DNA of 64,000 nt from Euryarchaeota archaeon UBA259 (GTDB lineage Archaea; Thermoplasmatota; Poseidoniia; Poseidoniales; Poseidoniaceae): the NCBI GenBank assembly GCA_002506275.1, contig DAXG01000042.1, positions 43,904 through 107,903 of the forward strand. The letters are read 5' to 3'. This document shows, in pieces, positions 9,734 through 19,632 of the stretch; the stretch's first letter is position 1; each line of letters starts with the position of its first letter. Under the pieces are notes generated by a model that saw only the letters and a program-made list of their open reading frames with translations, was not told the origin of the DNA and ran no database searches. Both the position numbers and the translations under genes were made by a program.

Positions 9734-12325
9734 ATGGGCTTGGATTTACCAGCGAAGGCACTCCAATTCCTCACCAAAAAATGGGGCATCGAGAATCTTC
9801 ATCCACCTCAGCATGAGGCCATGCCAAGTGTCCTCTCAGGCGCCAATACATTGCTTGCAATACCAACTGCAAGTGGCAAGTCACTTGTTGCTTACATAGG
9901 AATCATTCGTCGGCTTTTGGTAGATGAACCCGGTTCAAAAGCAGTGTACATCGTTCCGCTCAAAGCATTGGCGAGCGAGAAGCATGAAGACCTGGTGGCA
10001 CTGGGTGGTTCAGTCGGTTTGACCGTTGGGCTTGGAATTGGAGATGCTTCAGGTGAAGCAAAGAAGATTGATGAATGCGATATTCTTGTCTGCACCTCTG
10101 AAAAACTCGATTCACTCATGCGAAATCGTTCTGAGTTGATGTCAAATGTATCGGTTGTGGTGGCAGATGAATTTCATTTGATGAACGATTCCACTCGGGG
10201 GCCAACCTTAGAAATTAACCTCACACGTCTTCGTTACCTAAGGCCCAACGCCCAAATCATCGCTTTATCGGCTACGGTTGGAAATTGCAATGAACTTGCA
10301 GAATGGTTGAATGCGAACCTCATCCTTTCTTCGTGGAGGCCAGTTGCCCTTGAGTACAGTACTTTTCACGATCTGCACTTGGAGCCACGATTGGTACAAT
10401 CATCCGGAATGTCAACTGAGGCTGATGTATTGCAGCCTCCTCGTGATTTAGAGGGTCCCAAATCACACCCTGCTTGGGTTGTTGTTAGCGATACCATAGA
10501 CCAAGACGGCCAAGTTTTGATTTTCGTTGGAACGCGTCGTAGCGCTCAATCGGAAGCGTTGAAATTGTCGAAACGCATTGCTAAGCGGCTGGAAAAGGAT
10601 GATCCAGACCGATTGGAACGTCTGAACGTTTTTGCCGGCTCACTGGAAGGCAGAAGTCAAACGGCAATGGCGGAACGGTTGGCTGAAGCCATTCGAGGCG
10701 GTATTGCGTTCCATCACGCTGGATTGACGCATGGTCAAAGAAAAGCGATAGAGGGTGCGTTCAAGGAAGGACTTCTGGTGGGCTTAACCGCAACGCCTAC
10801 TCTGGCCGCAGGCGTCAATCTTCCTGCACGGCGGGTTTTGGTTCGTGATTTGAAACGATGGGACGATGGAATGAGCCGCCCTCTACCCGTTATGGAGGTC
10901 CGTCAGATGCTGGGCCGTGCCGGACGGCCAAGGTACGACAGTTTTGGCGAAGCATGGGTGTTGTGCAAGGGAACCGATGGATGGGGGATTGCAGACGATG
11001 TCAGCGAGCGTTATTTCTTCGGACCCGTTGAATCAATCACTTCGAAACTTGCCAGCGAACCTGCTCTGCGTACCCATTTACTTGCCTCGATTGCAACCGG
11101 TGGCTTCCGTCATCGGGGGGAGATTGGGGATTTCTTCTCGGCGACCTTCCTTGGTTCAACCATGTCATCAATGCAGTTGAACGAGCGTCTTGATGAGATG
11201 TTGAATTGGCTGGTTGAAGAACGTTTTATCCGTAAAAAAGGGGTAGATGAAGCCTATGCAAAGCGACGAGCAGATGCTAAGGCCAATCAAGCTGAGGACG
11301 AAGACTGGGACGATGAGATGCCAATCTGGGCCACGATTGCACAAACGACAGGCGGAGTTCAACTTCGTTCAAGCCCACAAGAACATATTCCTCAAACCAA
11401 GACCTCAACAGCCTTTACAGAAGCATCTCTTGGTTTCACTTCTGCAACCAACTTGGCACACGTTGGTGGATGGTCTGCTCCTACGGCAAATGACCATGCT
11501 TCGATGGAATACGAAGCGACCTTGATGGGAGAACGCATTACTCAACTCTACCTTGACCCACTTTCTGCGTCGATTCTACGCACAGGTCTTCGACGCGCTG
11601 TACGTCGTAGTGTACGACAAACGGGTGAAGTATCCGATTTCGGACTCATGCATCTTGCCTCCTCGACTCCAGACTTCATACCCCTCTGGGCTAAAAACTC
11701 TGAAATGGAACGGAGTTCTCCACTCTGGCTCAAAACCAATTCAGTGGAAGATGAACTGTTGGTCGATGACACTCTTGAAGAACGGCTGCTTGGTAAGGTG
11801 AAATCTGCATGGATGCTCGAAATGTGGATTCAAGAAGACACGCTTCGTTCAATTGAAAGTGAACTCGATGTGAGCCCAGGGGATGTCAATCACCGTGTCG
11901 ACCTCATGGGTTGGCTGTTGGCAGCCGGTCAACAAGTACTGCTGACCGATGATGTGTTCTCTGAAGAACACCTACCCGTCATCAGCAACATTGCTACGAC
12001 CATCGATATGCTCAAGCAACGTATTCGACACGGTTGTAAGAAAGACTTACTCCAACTGGTAAACATCAAACACGTCGGCCGCGCTCGTGCAAGGGAACTG
12101 GCGGGGATGGGTGTGAGAACGCCCAATGACGTCCTTTCCATGAATCGCTCTACACGCAACAAACTCCTTGCCAAACGAGGTTGGGGGCCTTTACTGTTGG
12201 ACAAAATCAATACCGAAGTCGAAAAAGTGCTGCGTCGGCAAAGTACTCAGGACGGAGGTATGAGCCTACCAAAACAACGCGATGATGATGTCCCTCTCTC
12301 CGACGAGTTTTCATCGGATAATTGA
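9734..12325 (+). CDS. hel308: Hel308 family ATP-dependent DNA helicase
   Basis: An 863-aa superfamily 2, Ski2/Hel308-type helicase that in archaea unwinds lagging-strand forks and supports recombination repair. Motif I is AIPTASGKS (K49), motif II VVADEFHLM (DEFH in place of the common DEIH/DEVH), motif III SATVGN, and motif VI QMLGRAGRP (Q391). A winged-helix/ratchet region is followed by a helix-hairpin-helix near the C-terminus (VNIKHVGRARARELAGMGV). About 140 residues longer than typical Hel308, with an acidic insertion around 515-535. An upstream ATG at 9710 is possible; GGAGGAG at 9712-9718 fits neither start well. The next gene, cgi121, follows after 25 nt. Confidence 0.9.
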   Translation: MGLDLPAKALQFLTKKWGIENLHPPQHEAMPSVLSGANTLLAIPTASGKSLVAYIGIIRRLLVDEPGSKAVYIVPLKALASEKHEDLVALGGSVGLTVGLGIGDASGEAKKIDECDILVCTSEKLDSLMRNRSELMSNVSVVVADEFHLMNDSTRGPTLEINLTRLRYLRPNAQIIALSATVGNCNELAEWLNANLILSSWRPVALEYSTFHDLHLEPRLVQSSGMSTEADVLQPPRDLEGPKSHPAWVVVSDTIDQDGQVLIFVGTRRSAQSEALKLSKRIAKRLEKDDPDRLERLNVFAGSLEGRSQTAMAERLAEAIRGGIAFHHAGLTHGQRKAIEGAFKEGLLVGLTATPTLAAGVNLPARRVLVRDLKRWDDGMSRPLPVMEVRQMLGRAGRPRYDSFGEAWVLCKGTDGWGIADDVSERYFFGPVESITSKLASEPALRTHLLASIATGGFRHRGEIGDFFSATFLGSTMSSMQLNERLDEMLNWLVEERFIRKKGVDEAYAKRRADAKANQAEDEDWDDEMPIWATIAQTTGGVQLRSSPQEHIPQTKTSTAFTEASLGFTSATNLAHVGGWSAPTANDHASMEYEATLMGERITQLYLDPLSASILRTGLRRAVRRSVRQTGEVSDFGLMHLASSTPDFIPLWAKNSEMERSSPLWLKTNSVEDELLVDDTLEERLLGKVKSAWMLEMWIQEDTLRSIESELDVSPGDVNHRVDLMGWLLAAGQQVLLTDDVFSEEHLPVISNIATTIDMLKQRIRHGCKKDLLQLVNIKHVGRARARELAGMGVRTPNDVLSMNRSTRNKLLAKRGWGPLLLDKINTEVEKVLRRQSTQDGGMSLPKQRDDDVPLSDEFSSDN

Positions 12326-12350
12326 AAGAGAATATCCTCTTGGAATCACC

Positions 12351-12908
12351 ATGGCACAACCTGAATTTCCTTGCTTTGCATGGGACAGTGAATCTCCAGT
12401 CAATGCCAAAGATGTGCTCGCACGCTTCCTTCAAGCACGCCCTAATGCTGATTGGGTTTTGATTGGTCAAGGTTGCATTCAAACTCCGTCTCAACTTTGG
12501 ACTGCGTGGAATTCAGCTTCTCGCAGATGGTTGCGCTCGTCGGCTTTAGCTCGTTCCCTCGATGCAGAGTTTCTTCGCTATCTCAGCGGTACCCATCACG
12601 TCTCTGAAGCGTTCAAACGTGCTGGCGTTCGTGACAAAGATACTTCTGGTTTTCTCCTTCACCTCCCAAAAGCTTCCAGTACCGATGAGATTCACTCGGA
12701 TTGCTTACCGATTGAGTTGGACTCTTCCGGGACTGAATCTCAAGCCTTCTCGATTCTTTCGCAACTTGGATTTCAATCCGCTTCAATGAATTATACGCTT
12801 TCGAGAGAGGGTGCTTCTCGCCTAGGATTAAAGTTTGATTCGGAGCTCGAAACGGTAACAGAGGCATCACTTATCGGCCATATTGTCTCTGCAGAATTCA
12901 CTTCGTAA
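12351..12908 (+). CDS. cgi121: KEOPS complex subunit Cgi121
   Basis: A 185-aa protein matching Cgi121, the KEOPS subunit that recruits tRNA for N6-threonylcarbamoyladenosine synthesis at position 37. The diagnostic block is LDAEFLRYLSGTHHVSEAFKRAGV at about residues 65-90, followed by the small beta strand FLLHLP. The N-terminus (QPEFPCFAWDS) and the alternation of helices and strands fit the family. The longer frame starting at 12282 overlaps hel308; ATG 12351 lies 25 nt after its stop and suits the family length. Other KEOPS subunits are not in the window. Confidence 0.72.
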   Translation: MAQPEFPCFAWDSESPVNAKDVLARFLQARPNADWVLIGQGCIQTPSQLWTAWNSASRRWLRSSALARSLDAEFLRYLSGTHHVSEAFKRAGVRDKDTSGFLLHLPKASSTDEIHSDCLPIELDSSGTESQAFSILSQLGFQSASMNYTLSREGASRLGLKFDSELETVTEASLIGHIVSAEFTS

Positions 12909-12959
12909 GCAAATCAAAATGGAGTAGACTTCAAACACCCTCGCATACAGGGTTGGCAC

Positions 12960-14402
12960 ATGGTAATGAGCGCGAGCCCCAACGACGACCACAGGCCAAG
13001 TACGGGTAGATATCTAAACCAATCAAAAATCCAGTCAGCCCTCGACCACGCTCAAGAATTGGGTGCATCTTATGCCGAAGTTCGGTTGATGGCCATTACA
13101 GACTCCAGCGTAGCATTGCGTGATGCAAAACTTGAACGGGCGATACCTGGGCAAGAAGTCGGTGTTACTCTTCGAATCTTAGCGGATGGCGCATGGGGCG
13201 TCCATTCGACGACAGATTTGGTCTCTTTGCCCTCACAAATTGAATCGACTGTACGTTTAGCCAAGGCTGTTGCTGCCCGTCGCTCGTCCAAAGACGCTCC
13301 AGTGCAATTGGCAGAGGTCCCAATTTTTGAAGATGAGATTCATTGGAAATCCAAAAAAGACGTTCGTCATACCGACCTTCAAACGAAAATAGAGCATCTA
13401 AAAACGCTTCATGACAGCGCTGCTGACGATGATCGCATCATCTCAGTAACCTGTGGTTGGAGCGACGAACATCTCCATACAGAACTGATGACCAGTGAAG
13501 GGATGAATCGCACATGGTCGTTTCAACGTTCACTGATTAATGCCAGTGTCACTGGACGAGATGGCGGCGAAGTAGTGTCCTATAGAACGCGTCATGGCGG
13601 CGAAGGTGGCTTGGAAGTTATCGAGTCATGTGACCTCGGTCAACTTGGCGAGGTTGCACGTATTGCCACGCTTCGTTTGCTGAAAGCAGAGCGTGCACCT
13701 TCAGGAAAAATGCCGTTAATCGCCGACCGAGATTTGACCGGCGTTTACATCCATGAAGCATTAGGTCATCCATGTGAGGCTGACTTAGTTGCTGCTGGAG
13801 ACTCGTGCCTTGATGGCAAACTTGGCCAAACGATTGGCAATGAGATTGTGACTGTAGTCGATGACCCAACCATCCGAGGAGGTTACGGGGCACATCCAAT
13901 CGACGACGAAGGGCTCAACACACGTGAAAAGTGCCTCATCAAGAACGGTGTACTCACTGAATATCTGAACCACCGAGAAACTGCTCACCACTTTGGACTT
14001 GCTCCAAATGCAGGTGCTCGTGCGCAAGACGGCCTTCATCATCCATTGGTCCGAATGTCAAACACACTGATTCAAGGTGGAACGCATAACGACATGGACG
14101 AGTTGATGGAAGACATCGAATACGGTGTTTATGCATGCGGTTCACGCGGTGGACAGGTCGATACTGGCCGAGGTTCGTTCCAGTTTGCGGCCCAAGAGGC
14201 TTGGCTCATTGAAAATGGAGAACTTACTCGACCGCTCAAAGATGTGAGCGTGAGTGGATTGACGCTTCAAATTTTGAAAGATGTTGATGGCCTTACACGA
14301 GATGCGCAACTTGCAGCTCCAGGATTCTGTGGGAAAGGACAAACTGTCCCCGTTGGAGATGGTGGCCCGATTATGCGGATTTCTCAAGCGTTGGTGGGCT
14401 GA
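12960..14402 (+). CDS. tldD: TldD metalloprotease subunit
   Basis: TldD (480 aa) forms a heterodimer with TldE that cleaves unfolded peptides inside a closed cavity; known bacterial pairs process modified peptides and toxins. The catalytic motif is visible as HEALGHPCEAD (H265, E266, H270), the canonical TldD HExxxH. Glycine-rich GDGGPIMRISQ near the end is also typical. The start could be ATG 12960 or ATG 12966; no convincing Shine-Dalgarno site precedes either. Its partner follows after 2 nt, so they are co-expressed. Confidence 0.93.
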   Translation: MVMSASPNDDHRPSTGRYLNQSKIQSALDHAQELGASYAEVRLMAITDSSVALRDAKLERAIPGQEVGVTLRILADGAWGVHSTTDLVSLPSQIESTVRLAKAVAARRSSKDAPVQLAEVPIFEDEIHWKSKKDVRHTDLQTKIEHLKTLHDSAADDDRIISVTCGWSDEHLHTELMTSEGMNRTWSFQRSLINASVTGRDGGEVVSYRTRHGGEGGLEVIESCDLGQLGEVARIATLRLLKAERAPSGKMPLIADRDLTGVYIHEALGHPCEADLVAAGDSCLDGKLGQTIGNEIVTVVDDPTIRGGYGAHPIDDEGLNTREKCLIKNGVLTEYLNHRETAHHFGLAPNAGARAQDGLHHPLVRMSNTLIQGGTHNDMDELMEDIEYGVYACGSRGGQVDTGRGSFQFAAQEAWLIENGELTRPLKDVSVSGLTLQILKDVDGLTRDAQLAAPGFCGKGQTVPVGDGGPIMRISQALVG

Positions 14403-14404
14403 GC

Positions 14405-15808
14405 ATGCTTCCAGATGACGCGGTCGATCGAATTGCTGAAGGATGCCGTCAAATCGGTGCTCTTTGTAAGTCTCAAGGAATTGAACAATGGGAAGTCGTT
14501 GCAACGCAGTCCTACGGGCACAGCATCGATATCGAAGCGGGTAAAATTTCTCTTGCCGCAGGCGGTGGTGAAGGTGGATACGGTGTTCGAGTGGTCGAAG
14601 ATGGAAGATTTGGATATGCCTACCTTGTCGACCTTTCTTCCGCAGAATATGCTCTCAAACAGGCGAGAGATATAGCCAAAGCCTCTCCATCCGTGGCCGG
14701 TTTTGTTCTTCCAAGCGAGCAACCAGCAGAGAAAGTTGGAGGACTCTTTGACACCAATATTCTCAACATCGGGCCCGAAGATTTACTTGAACAAGCAGAT
14801 GCAGTTCTCAGCGAAGTTGCTTCTTTGGACCAACGAGCAGTCGTGACCGGTGGTGGCCTAGGCGTTGGTGCAAGTGCTGGCGCAATCTACACCAGTGAAG
14901 GCATCGAATCCAGTGGCGTAACCACATCTCATGGAATCGGCGTTCAAGTTTCCATTGATGCCAACGACGAACTTACCAGTTCCTACGAGGGTGATTCAAG
15001 TCGCAAGCGACTCGAGCAGGTCCCGGATTGCGTCGCAGTCGCAGTGGACTGGGCTCAGAAAACCCGCGGTCCAATTGAAGTCAACACCGAGGCTCATGAC
15101 ACTCCAGTTTTGATGACCAGTGAAGGTTTCTCTCCTTTATTCTCAATGGTTGTACCTTCAGCAGTACGTGGAGATCGTTTGGTTCGTAGTGAATCGTTTT
15201 GGTCAGGAAAACAAGGAGAAATGGTTCTTGCGAACGACCTTTCTCTCATCGATGATGGGCGTATGGAAGGTGGTAAATCGGCCTCAGCACGTGATGGAGA
15301 AGGCGTCCCCACTCGACGGCAAACTCTGGTTGAGAACGGTCGGCTGATTGGCTCTCTGTGGTCGACTCGCGATGCCGCACAACAAGTCGCAGAGGGTCGT
15401 ATCGAACACGCTCAAACCAACGGCTGTGCCGTCCGTGGCGGCCACCAAAGTCCACCTTACACCGGATGTTCCGACTTGCACATGACTTCAACCCGCACGG
15501 GTTCTTCTCAAGATGCCCTTTTGGAACGAATGGAAGACGGATATATCGTTCACAGCGTAATGGGTGCGCATACTGCCAACCCAACAAGCGGTGATTTTTC
15601 TGTCACTTCAAGCACTTTGCTGCGAGTCGAAGGCGGAGAAATACTTGGCCCTGTGAAGCAAGCAGGATTGTCGGGTAATTTAGCAAAGGCGCTTTCTGAA
15701 GAGGTCTATCTCGGTGACGACGTTCGCGTGCAAGGGTCCTATTCTTCCGGCGCCATGCATCTTCCGGATGTGTTGTTGATGCAAGGTTTGCGAATTAACC
15801 CCGCCTAA
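14405..15808 (+). CDS. tldE: TldE/PmbA subunit
   Basis: A 467-aa TldE/PmbA protein, the partner of TldD. It shares the TldD/PmbA fold (N-terminal EQWEVVATQS, central ALKQARDIAKASP, C-terminal SSTLLRVEGGEILGPV and GDDVRVQGSYSSGAMHLPDVLL) but has no HExxxH motif, as expected for the subunit that lacks the catalytic site. It begins 2 nt after tldD. About 190 bp without a gene follow, with no recognised element apart from a weak hairpin at 15836-15847. Confidence 0.92.
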   Translation: MLPDDAVDRIAEGCRQIGALCKSQGIEQWEVVATQSYGHSIDIEAGKISLAAGGGEGGYGVRVVEDGRFGYAYLVDLSSAEYALKQARDIAKASPSVAGFVLPSEQPAEKVGGLFDTNILNIGPEDLLEQADAVLSEVASLDQRAVVTGGGLGVGASAGAIYTSEGIESSGVTTSHGIGVQVSIDANDELTSSYEGDSSRKRLEQVPDCVAVAVDWAQKTRGPIEVNTEAHDTPVLMTSEGFSPLFSMVVPSAVRGDRLVRSESFWSGKQGEMVLANDLSLIDDGRMEGGKSASARDGEGVPTRRQTLVENGRLIGSLWSTRDAAQQVAEGRIEHAQTNGCAVRGGHQSPPYTGCSDLHMTSTRTGSSQDALLERMEDGYIVHSVMGAHTANPTSGDFSVTSSTLLRVEGGEILGPVKQAGLSGNLAKALSEEVYLGDDVRVQGSYSSGAMHLPDVLLMQGLRINPA

Positions 15809-15999
15809 GTTGTTCAGTGACTTGATTCGATGTTCGTCCAAAAGGACAAATCGTCACGGCATTCTTTATGGTCTGTCGTCGTTCCTTGAGTTCTCCATGG
15901 AGGTCAAGGGAGTGTACAGTCTCAACCAAAACGCACGAAAGCCCGCAGCCTGTTCTCCGTACAGGCATCGAACGAACACATCAGGCAGAGGTCTTGACG

Positions 16000-17691
16000 A
16001 TGTCTGAGAAATACGAAACTCATGTGAAGTCGATTCTTTCTGAGTGCCCCGATGCAGACCCTGAAGAAGTCGCTGCAGCATTCGAAAAGTACGAGACGGA
16101 ATTCTTCATTCCCCCTCAAGACGCTATGCGGTCGATTCTACGGCGGTTCAAGGGTGACAAAACCCCTGCACCCTCTGGCTCTTCCGGCGGTTCATCCTCT
16201 GCTCCAAGGACCACTCGTAAAGTGAGCAGTCTCAGCGAGCTCAAAGGTGATGACAAGGACATCGAAATTGAAGTCGAAATCATATCTCACAACATTCGTG
16301 ATCAGACCATTCGTGGAGAACAAAAACAGATTGCTTTTGGTTTGCTCGAAGATAATCCGTGGGAAGAGAACGGACAAAAAAACCGTTGGGAGTACAAAGA
16401 CTGGGGACCCAATTCAAACATAACCCCCGGTTCTGTCGTTCGAATCGAAGGCGCTTCGGTCAACGAATACCAAGGAAAAATGTCGCTAAACATCAACCAA
16501 TCGACACGTATTGCGGTTGTCCGGGAAGGAACCCGTCCAATTACAGCCCCCGGTGAACCTCAAGATATTGGGTCTCTACCTTCAGACGGCTATGTTTGTG
16601 TTGTCGGACGAATTCTTGCATCACGACCAGACCAAATCCATCGAAAGGATGGCTCAGGTTCGATTGATATCGTGCGAGGAAGGCTTGCAGATGAATCAGG
16701 AACCATTGGTTTCCTTTCATGGGAGCCGCTTGAACACGAAGTAGGAACGCTTCTAAAAATTGAAGGCGCTCAAGTCCGGACTTTCAGGGATACGCCTGAA
16801 CTCAACTTTGGACGTACGACCAAAATCGAGATTTATCACGACAAGAACTTCTCGGATGCAGACACCTTGTCTCAACAAACTGTGCTAACGCTTTCAGAAC
16901 TTCGTGACGGTGCTCGTGATGTTGATGCAGTCGTCCAAATTACGGAATGGACCAAGCGTTCATTCACTCGTGATGGCGAAGAACGGTTCCTTTGGTCTGG
17001 CCAAATTGCCGACCCGACCGGTCGCTGCAGAATGAGTGCTTGGAGCGAATTACCAATCACGGAAGACAAACTTCCCCTCACCGTTCGCCTCAAAGGCGTT
17101 CGAGTCCGTGCTTGGCAAGGAATCCCAGATATTACTGTCGACAATGCAGACCAGGTCGAATTCCTCGATGCCCCCCCGTGGGACAGTGAATTGGATTTGA
17201 CAAACCACACGGCAGAGGTAGAATTGTTTGAACTTTCAACTGGAGCCAGTAGAGTTGGTGTTTCCACCACAGCTACGGTCGTCAGTGTTCGAGAAGATTC
17301 GGGTTTCATCCAAAGATGCACTGAATGCCGAAGAGTGCTTCGAGATGGTGCTTGTGCGGAGCATGGCCCGAACGATGGAAATACCGATATCCGACTACGG
17401 TTAGCGATTGACGATGGACGTTCCAGTGTTTCTCTTTTGACAAATAAAGATGCGACGCTTAGCCTTCTCGGGATGACTGAAACCGAACTTCAAGACACCG
17501 TGAACGATTTGGGACAAGTCGCATTCGTTCAATCGTTGCGGGGCAAAATGCTTGGCAAAACAATCAATGCCTCCGGACGAACAATCGTCGATGAACAAGG
17601 TGCAATGATGTTGGCTGACCATGCTGCAATGGTCGAAGAAGATGCGGGATTGAGGGCGACTGAAATCCGTGCTCAATGGAAGGTGGTATGA
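16000..17691 (+). CDS. Replication protein A-like single-stranded DNA-binding protein
   Basis: A 563-aa RPA with several OB folds that binds single-stranded DNA during replication and repair. Four OB-like units can be traced at about residues 65-170, 185-275, 300-390 and 415-500, each with a strand pattern such as GRLADESGTIGFLSW and GQIADPTGRCRMSAWSE. The last OB contains a zinc-finger-like cluster, C440-x2-C and C-x2-H, as in euryarchaeal RPA1. A helical N-terminal domain precedes them. Earlier in-frame codons (from 15868) lack family likeness, and ATG 16000 (MSEKYE) is the natural start. It overlaps the next gene by 4 nt (ATGA). Confidence 0.9.
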   Translation: MSEKYETHVKSILSECPDADPEEVAAAFEKYETEFFIPPQDAMRSILRRFKGDKTPAPSGSSGGSSSAPRTTRKVSSLSELKGDDKDIEIEVEIISHNIRDQTIRGEQKQIAFGLLEDNPWEENGQKNRWEYKDWGPNSNITPGSVVRIEGASVNEYQGKMSLNINQSTRIAVVREGTRPITAPGEPQDIGSLPSDGYVCVVGRILASRPDQIHRKDGSGSIDIVRGRLADESGTIGFLSWEPLEHEVGTLLKIEGAQVRTFRDTPELNFGRTTKIEIYHDKNFSDADTLSQQTVLTLSELRDGARDVDAVVQITEWTKRSFTRDGEERFLWSGQIADPTGRCRMSAWSELPITEDKLPLTVRLKGVRVRAWQGIPDITVDNADQVEFLDAPPWDSELDLTNHTAEVELFELSTGASRVGVSTTATVVSVREDSGFIQRCTECRRVLRDGACAEHGPNDGNTDIRLRLAIDDGRSSVSLLTNKDATLSLLGMTETELQDTVNDLGQVAFVQSLRGKMLGKTINASGRTIVDEQGAMMLADHAAMVEEDAGLRATEIRAQWKVV

Positions 17692-18623
17692 TGCAATCAG
17701 GAACACGTGCAAAACGACAATCAGCATGGCACATGCTTGCATCAGAATTCAGTGAAGCAACGCTCAATGAGAAAGGCTCTGGAGAATACGACCCATCATT
17801 TGTTATTACCAAACTTGGAGCCAAAGTCAACCGAGTCGTCGTGGCAGGCCTACTGGAACGTCTTGAAGTTCGCGAAACATCGAACGGTTCTACCCTTTAC
17901 CAAGGGCAAATGAGAGACCCTTCAGGTGTCCACTATTTCTCAGTTGGAGATTATGCTAGCGAATCAATGAGGGAACTTACGCTGAGTCTGGTTGAGAAAA
18001 CCGAAGTTGGTGAACCCGTTCTTCTTCTCATGGTTGCCAAATCACGTTGGTACCAAACCGATGAAGGCGCTGTTTACACGTCTTTGCGACCCGAAGAGGC
18101 TTGTGAAATTGACGCTCAACGCTATGCATTGTGGCTTACTCGGGCATCTGAAGACACACTGCAACGAATGAAGCATTACTCCGATTCTCTGGCTGCTGAA
18201 CCGACACGAGAGGGTTTGGTTGCTGCCGGAATTCCAGAACACATGATCGACGGCCTTCTGGTTTCACGAAATCATTACGGTGATATCGATGTCGAAACCT
18301 ACACGCTCAATGTCATGCAAGCATTGGATATCGCAGAAGGTCGGATGGATGCGGCAAGCCAACCGGTCGCAGCCCCGACACCAACTGAATCTGATGATGC
18401 CGAATCAACCGGTACAGATTCAGGTGAGAGTGAAGTCAAAGATACACTGGTATCCATTATTGAACAACTGGACCAAGGCGATGGTGTCGACTTTGAGACG
18501 GTCCTTACCAATGCAGTTGCACGAGGTTTTGATCGTGGACTTGCTGAGGAAAAGCTGGATGAACTCTCCAATGAAGGGACATTACATGAACCCAGGTTTG
18601 GTTGGTTTAGAATTGTAGGCTAA
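17688..18623 (+). CDS. RPA-associated protein (COG3390-like)
   Basis: A 311-aa protein that overlaps rpa at ATGA and matches the archaeal RPA-associated family found in the same position in haloarchaea and other euryarchaea. The N-terminal half is an OB-like domain (VVVAGLLERLEVRE...YQGQMRDPSGVHYFSVGDY). A linker rich in Pro, Thr, Asp and Ser lies at ~230-250. The C-terminus is a winged-helix-like region (GVDFETVLTNAVARGFDRGLAEEKLDELSNEGTLHEPRFGWF). It probably works with RPA on single-stranded DNA. The ATG is preceded by GGAAGGTGG inside rpa. Confidence 0.82.
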   Translation: MMQSGTRAKRQSAWHMLASEFSEATLNEKGSGEYDPSFVITKLGAKVNRVVVAGLLERLEVRETSNGSTLYQGQMRDPSGVHYFSVGDYASESMRELTLSLVEKTEVGEPVLLLMVAKSRWYQTDEGAVYTSLRPEEACEIDAQRYALWLTRASEDTLQRMKHYSDSLAAEPTREGLVAAGIPEHMIDGLLVSRNHYGDIDVETYTLNVMQALDIAEGRMDAASQPVAAPTPTESDDAESTGTDSGESEVKDTLVSIIEQLDQGDGVDFETVLTNAVARGFDRGLAEEKLDELSNEGTLHEPRFGWFRIVG

Positions 18624-18683
18624 CCTTCATTCCCCCCAACATTCAATACCTTGCGATGGTGTGGGTTGTTTAGAGGTCAGCGT

Positions 18684-19037
18684 ATGGCAGGTATGGATTT
18701 CTTTATTCGCCCAGCATCAGGAACAACAAGTGCAGATTGGGTAAGAATTCCCAATTGTGATATGAAAGTCCGTCTCACGCGACGCTTGACACGAACCATC
18801 ATCCGAGGAGAAGAAGGGGACGACCTTCATGATGAAGGTTCTGAATCAACTGCATATACGGTTACTGGAGAACTTTCTATCGACGACTACAAGAGAATTC
18901 TTGGCATGTTCCGATCCGGGCAACCGTTCATTCACGACCCTTTTGAAGAACGTGACGTGAAAGTGATTTTCGCTTCGATGGAATATGAAAGTTCGAACAA
19001 GATGTTCACGTTTGAATTACTCGAAGACATTGTTTGA
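18684..19037 (+). CDS. Small tail-hub-like beta protein beside pilus genes
   Basis: A 117-aa protein of unknown function, translated from ATG 18684 behind GAGGT (18672-18676). Its layout is a basic strand (VRLTRRLTRTI), a glycine/acidic turn, YTVTGELSIDDYKRILGMFRSGQPFIHDPF, then FASMEYES and FTFELLEDIV. This recalls small phage or contractile-tail hub/assembly proteins with the pattern G-L..dy..L...G.p....P....v.i...e......f...L.E. The likeness is by eye only. It precedes the T2SSF genes by 9 nt and shares their strand, so it may be part of the pilus/secretion module. Confidence 0.6.
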   Translation: MAGMDFFIRPASGTTSADWVRIPNCDMKVRLTRRLTRTIIRGEEGDDLHDEGSESTAYTVTGELSIDDYKRILGMFRSGQPFIHDPFEERDVKVIFASMEYESSNKMFTFELLEDIV

Positions 19038-19046
19038 GGTGAATAC

Positions 19047-19628
19047 ATGCGTAAACTGGATGAGCAAAGAGAGGTACTCTATGTCATCCGTACACTCGAT
19101 GTGTTGATGTCCTCCGGTGTTGGTCTTGAAGCAGCGATCCACACCATTGGTAGTGGAGGCTATGGCATCATTTCGGAAGACTTCTCATCGATGATGGCAC
19201 GCCTTCGCAAAGGAAACAGTCGCGGTCTTGGCCCTGAACTCAAATCCCTGATGAATAAAGCCGATTCCGATGGTTACACACGACTTCTCAATACCATGTA
19301 CACGAACGTCACACAGAACACCGACATCATTGAAACTCTACGCAAACAAGGGTCTCGAATGGAGAATGAACGAACCGAATCAGTCAAAAAGTACATTGAG
19401 GAACTTGGTGCAGTTCCGGAAACACTCCTCTCAATTGCTATGATTGGTCCAATTATTCTTGCGATTGCGGGTCTTATCCCTCAATTAATGTCAGGTGATC
19501 TTGGAGCATTCATGCAACTTCCACCAACTTCGACCATCAATACGGTAGTCAATGTAGGGCTGATTTTGACTCTTGTTGGCATGTTTATGATTGGGTTAAA
19601 GGCTCATACTAAGGATCCTGGGTTGTGA
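19047..19628 (+). CDS. Short type II secretion F-domain membrane protein (TadB/TadC-like)
   Basis: A 193-aa inner-membrane platform protein of the T2SSF family. The cytoplasmic helical part (LDVLMSSGVGLEAAIHTIG... ARLRKGNSRGLGPELKSLM) has the usual four-helix pattern. Two membrane helices follow at about 132-152 (LSIAMIGPIILAIAGLIPQL) and 168-186 (VVNVGLILTLVGMFMIGL). Typical TadB/TadC have ~300 residues and an extra N-terminal membrane segment, which is missing here. A strong GAGGTGA site precedes ATG 19047. It is expected to pair with the next protein in the pilus assembly platform. Confidence 0.82.
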   Translation: MRKLDEQREVLYVIRTLDVLMSSGVGLEAAIHTIGSGGYGIISEDFSSMMARLRKGNSRGLGPELKSLMNKADSDGYTRLLNTMYTNVTQNTDIIETLRKQGSRMENERTESVKKYIEELGAVPETLLSIAMIGPIILAIAGLIPQLMSGDLGAFMQLPPTSTINTVVNVGLILTLVGMFMIGLKAHTKDPGL

Positions 19629-19632
19629 TTTG

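Noticed and set aside
15828-15853. Imperfect hairpin (GTCC-AAAA-GGAC with outer CGAT/ATCG) after tldE
   Set aside because: The stem is short and no T-run follows; chance pairing is likely, so it is not listed as a terminator.
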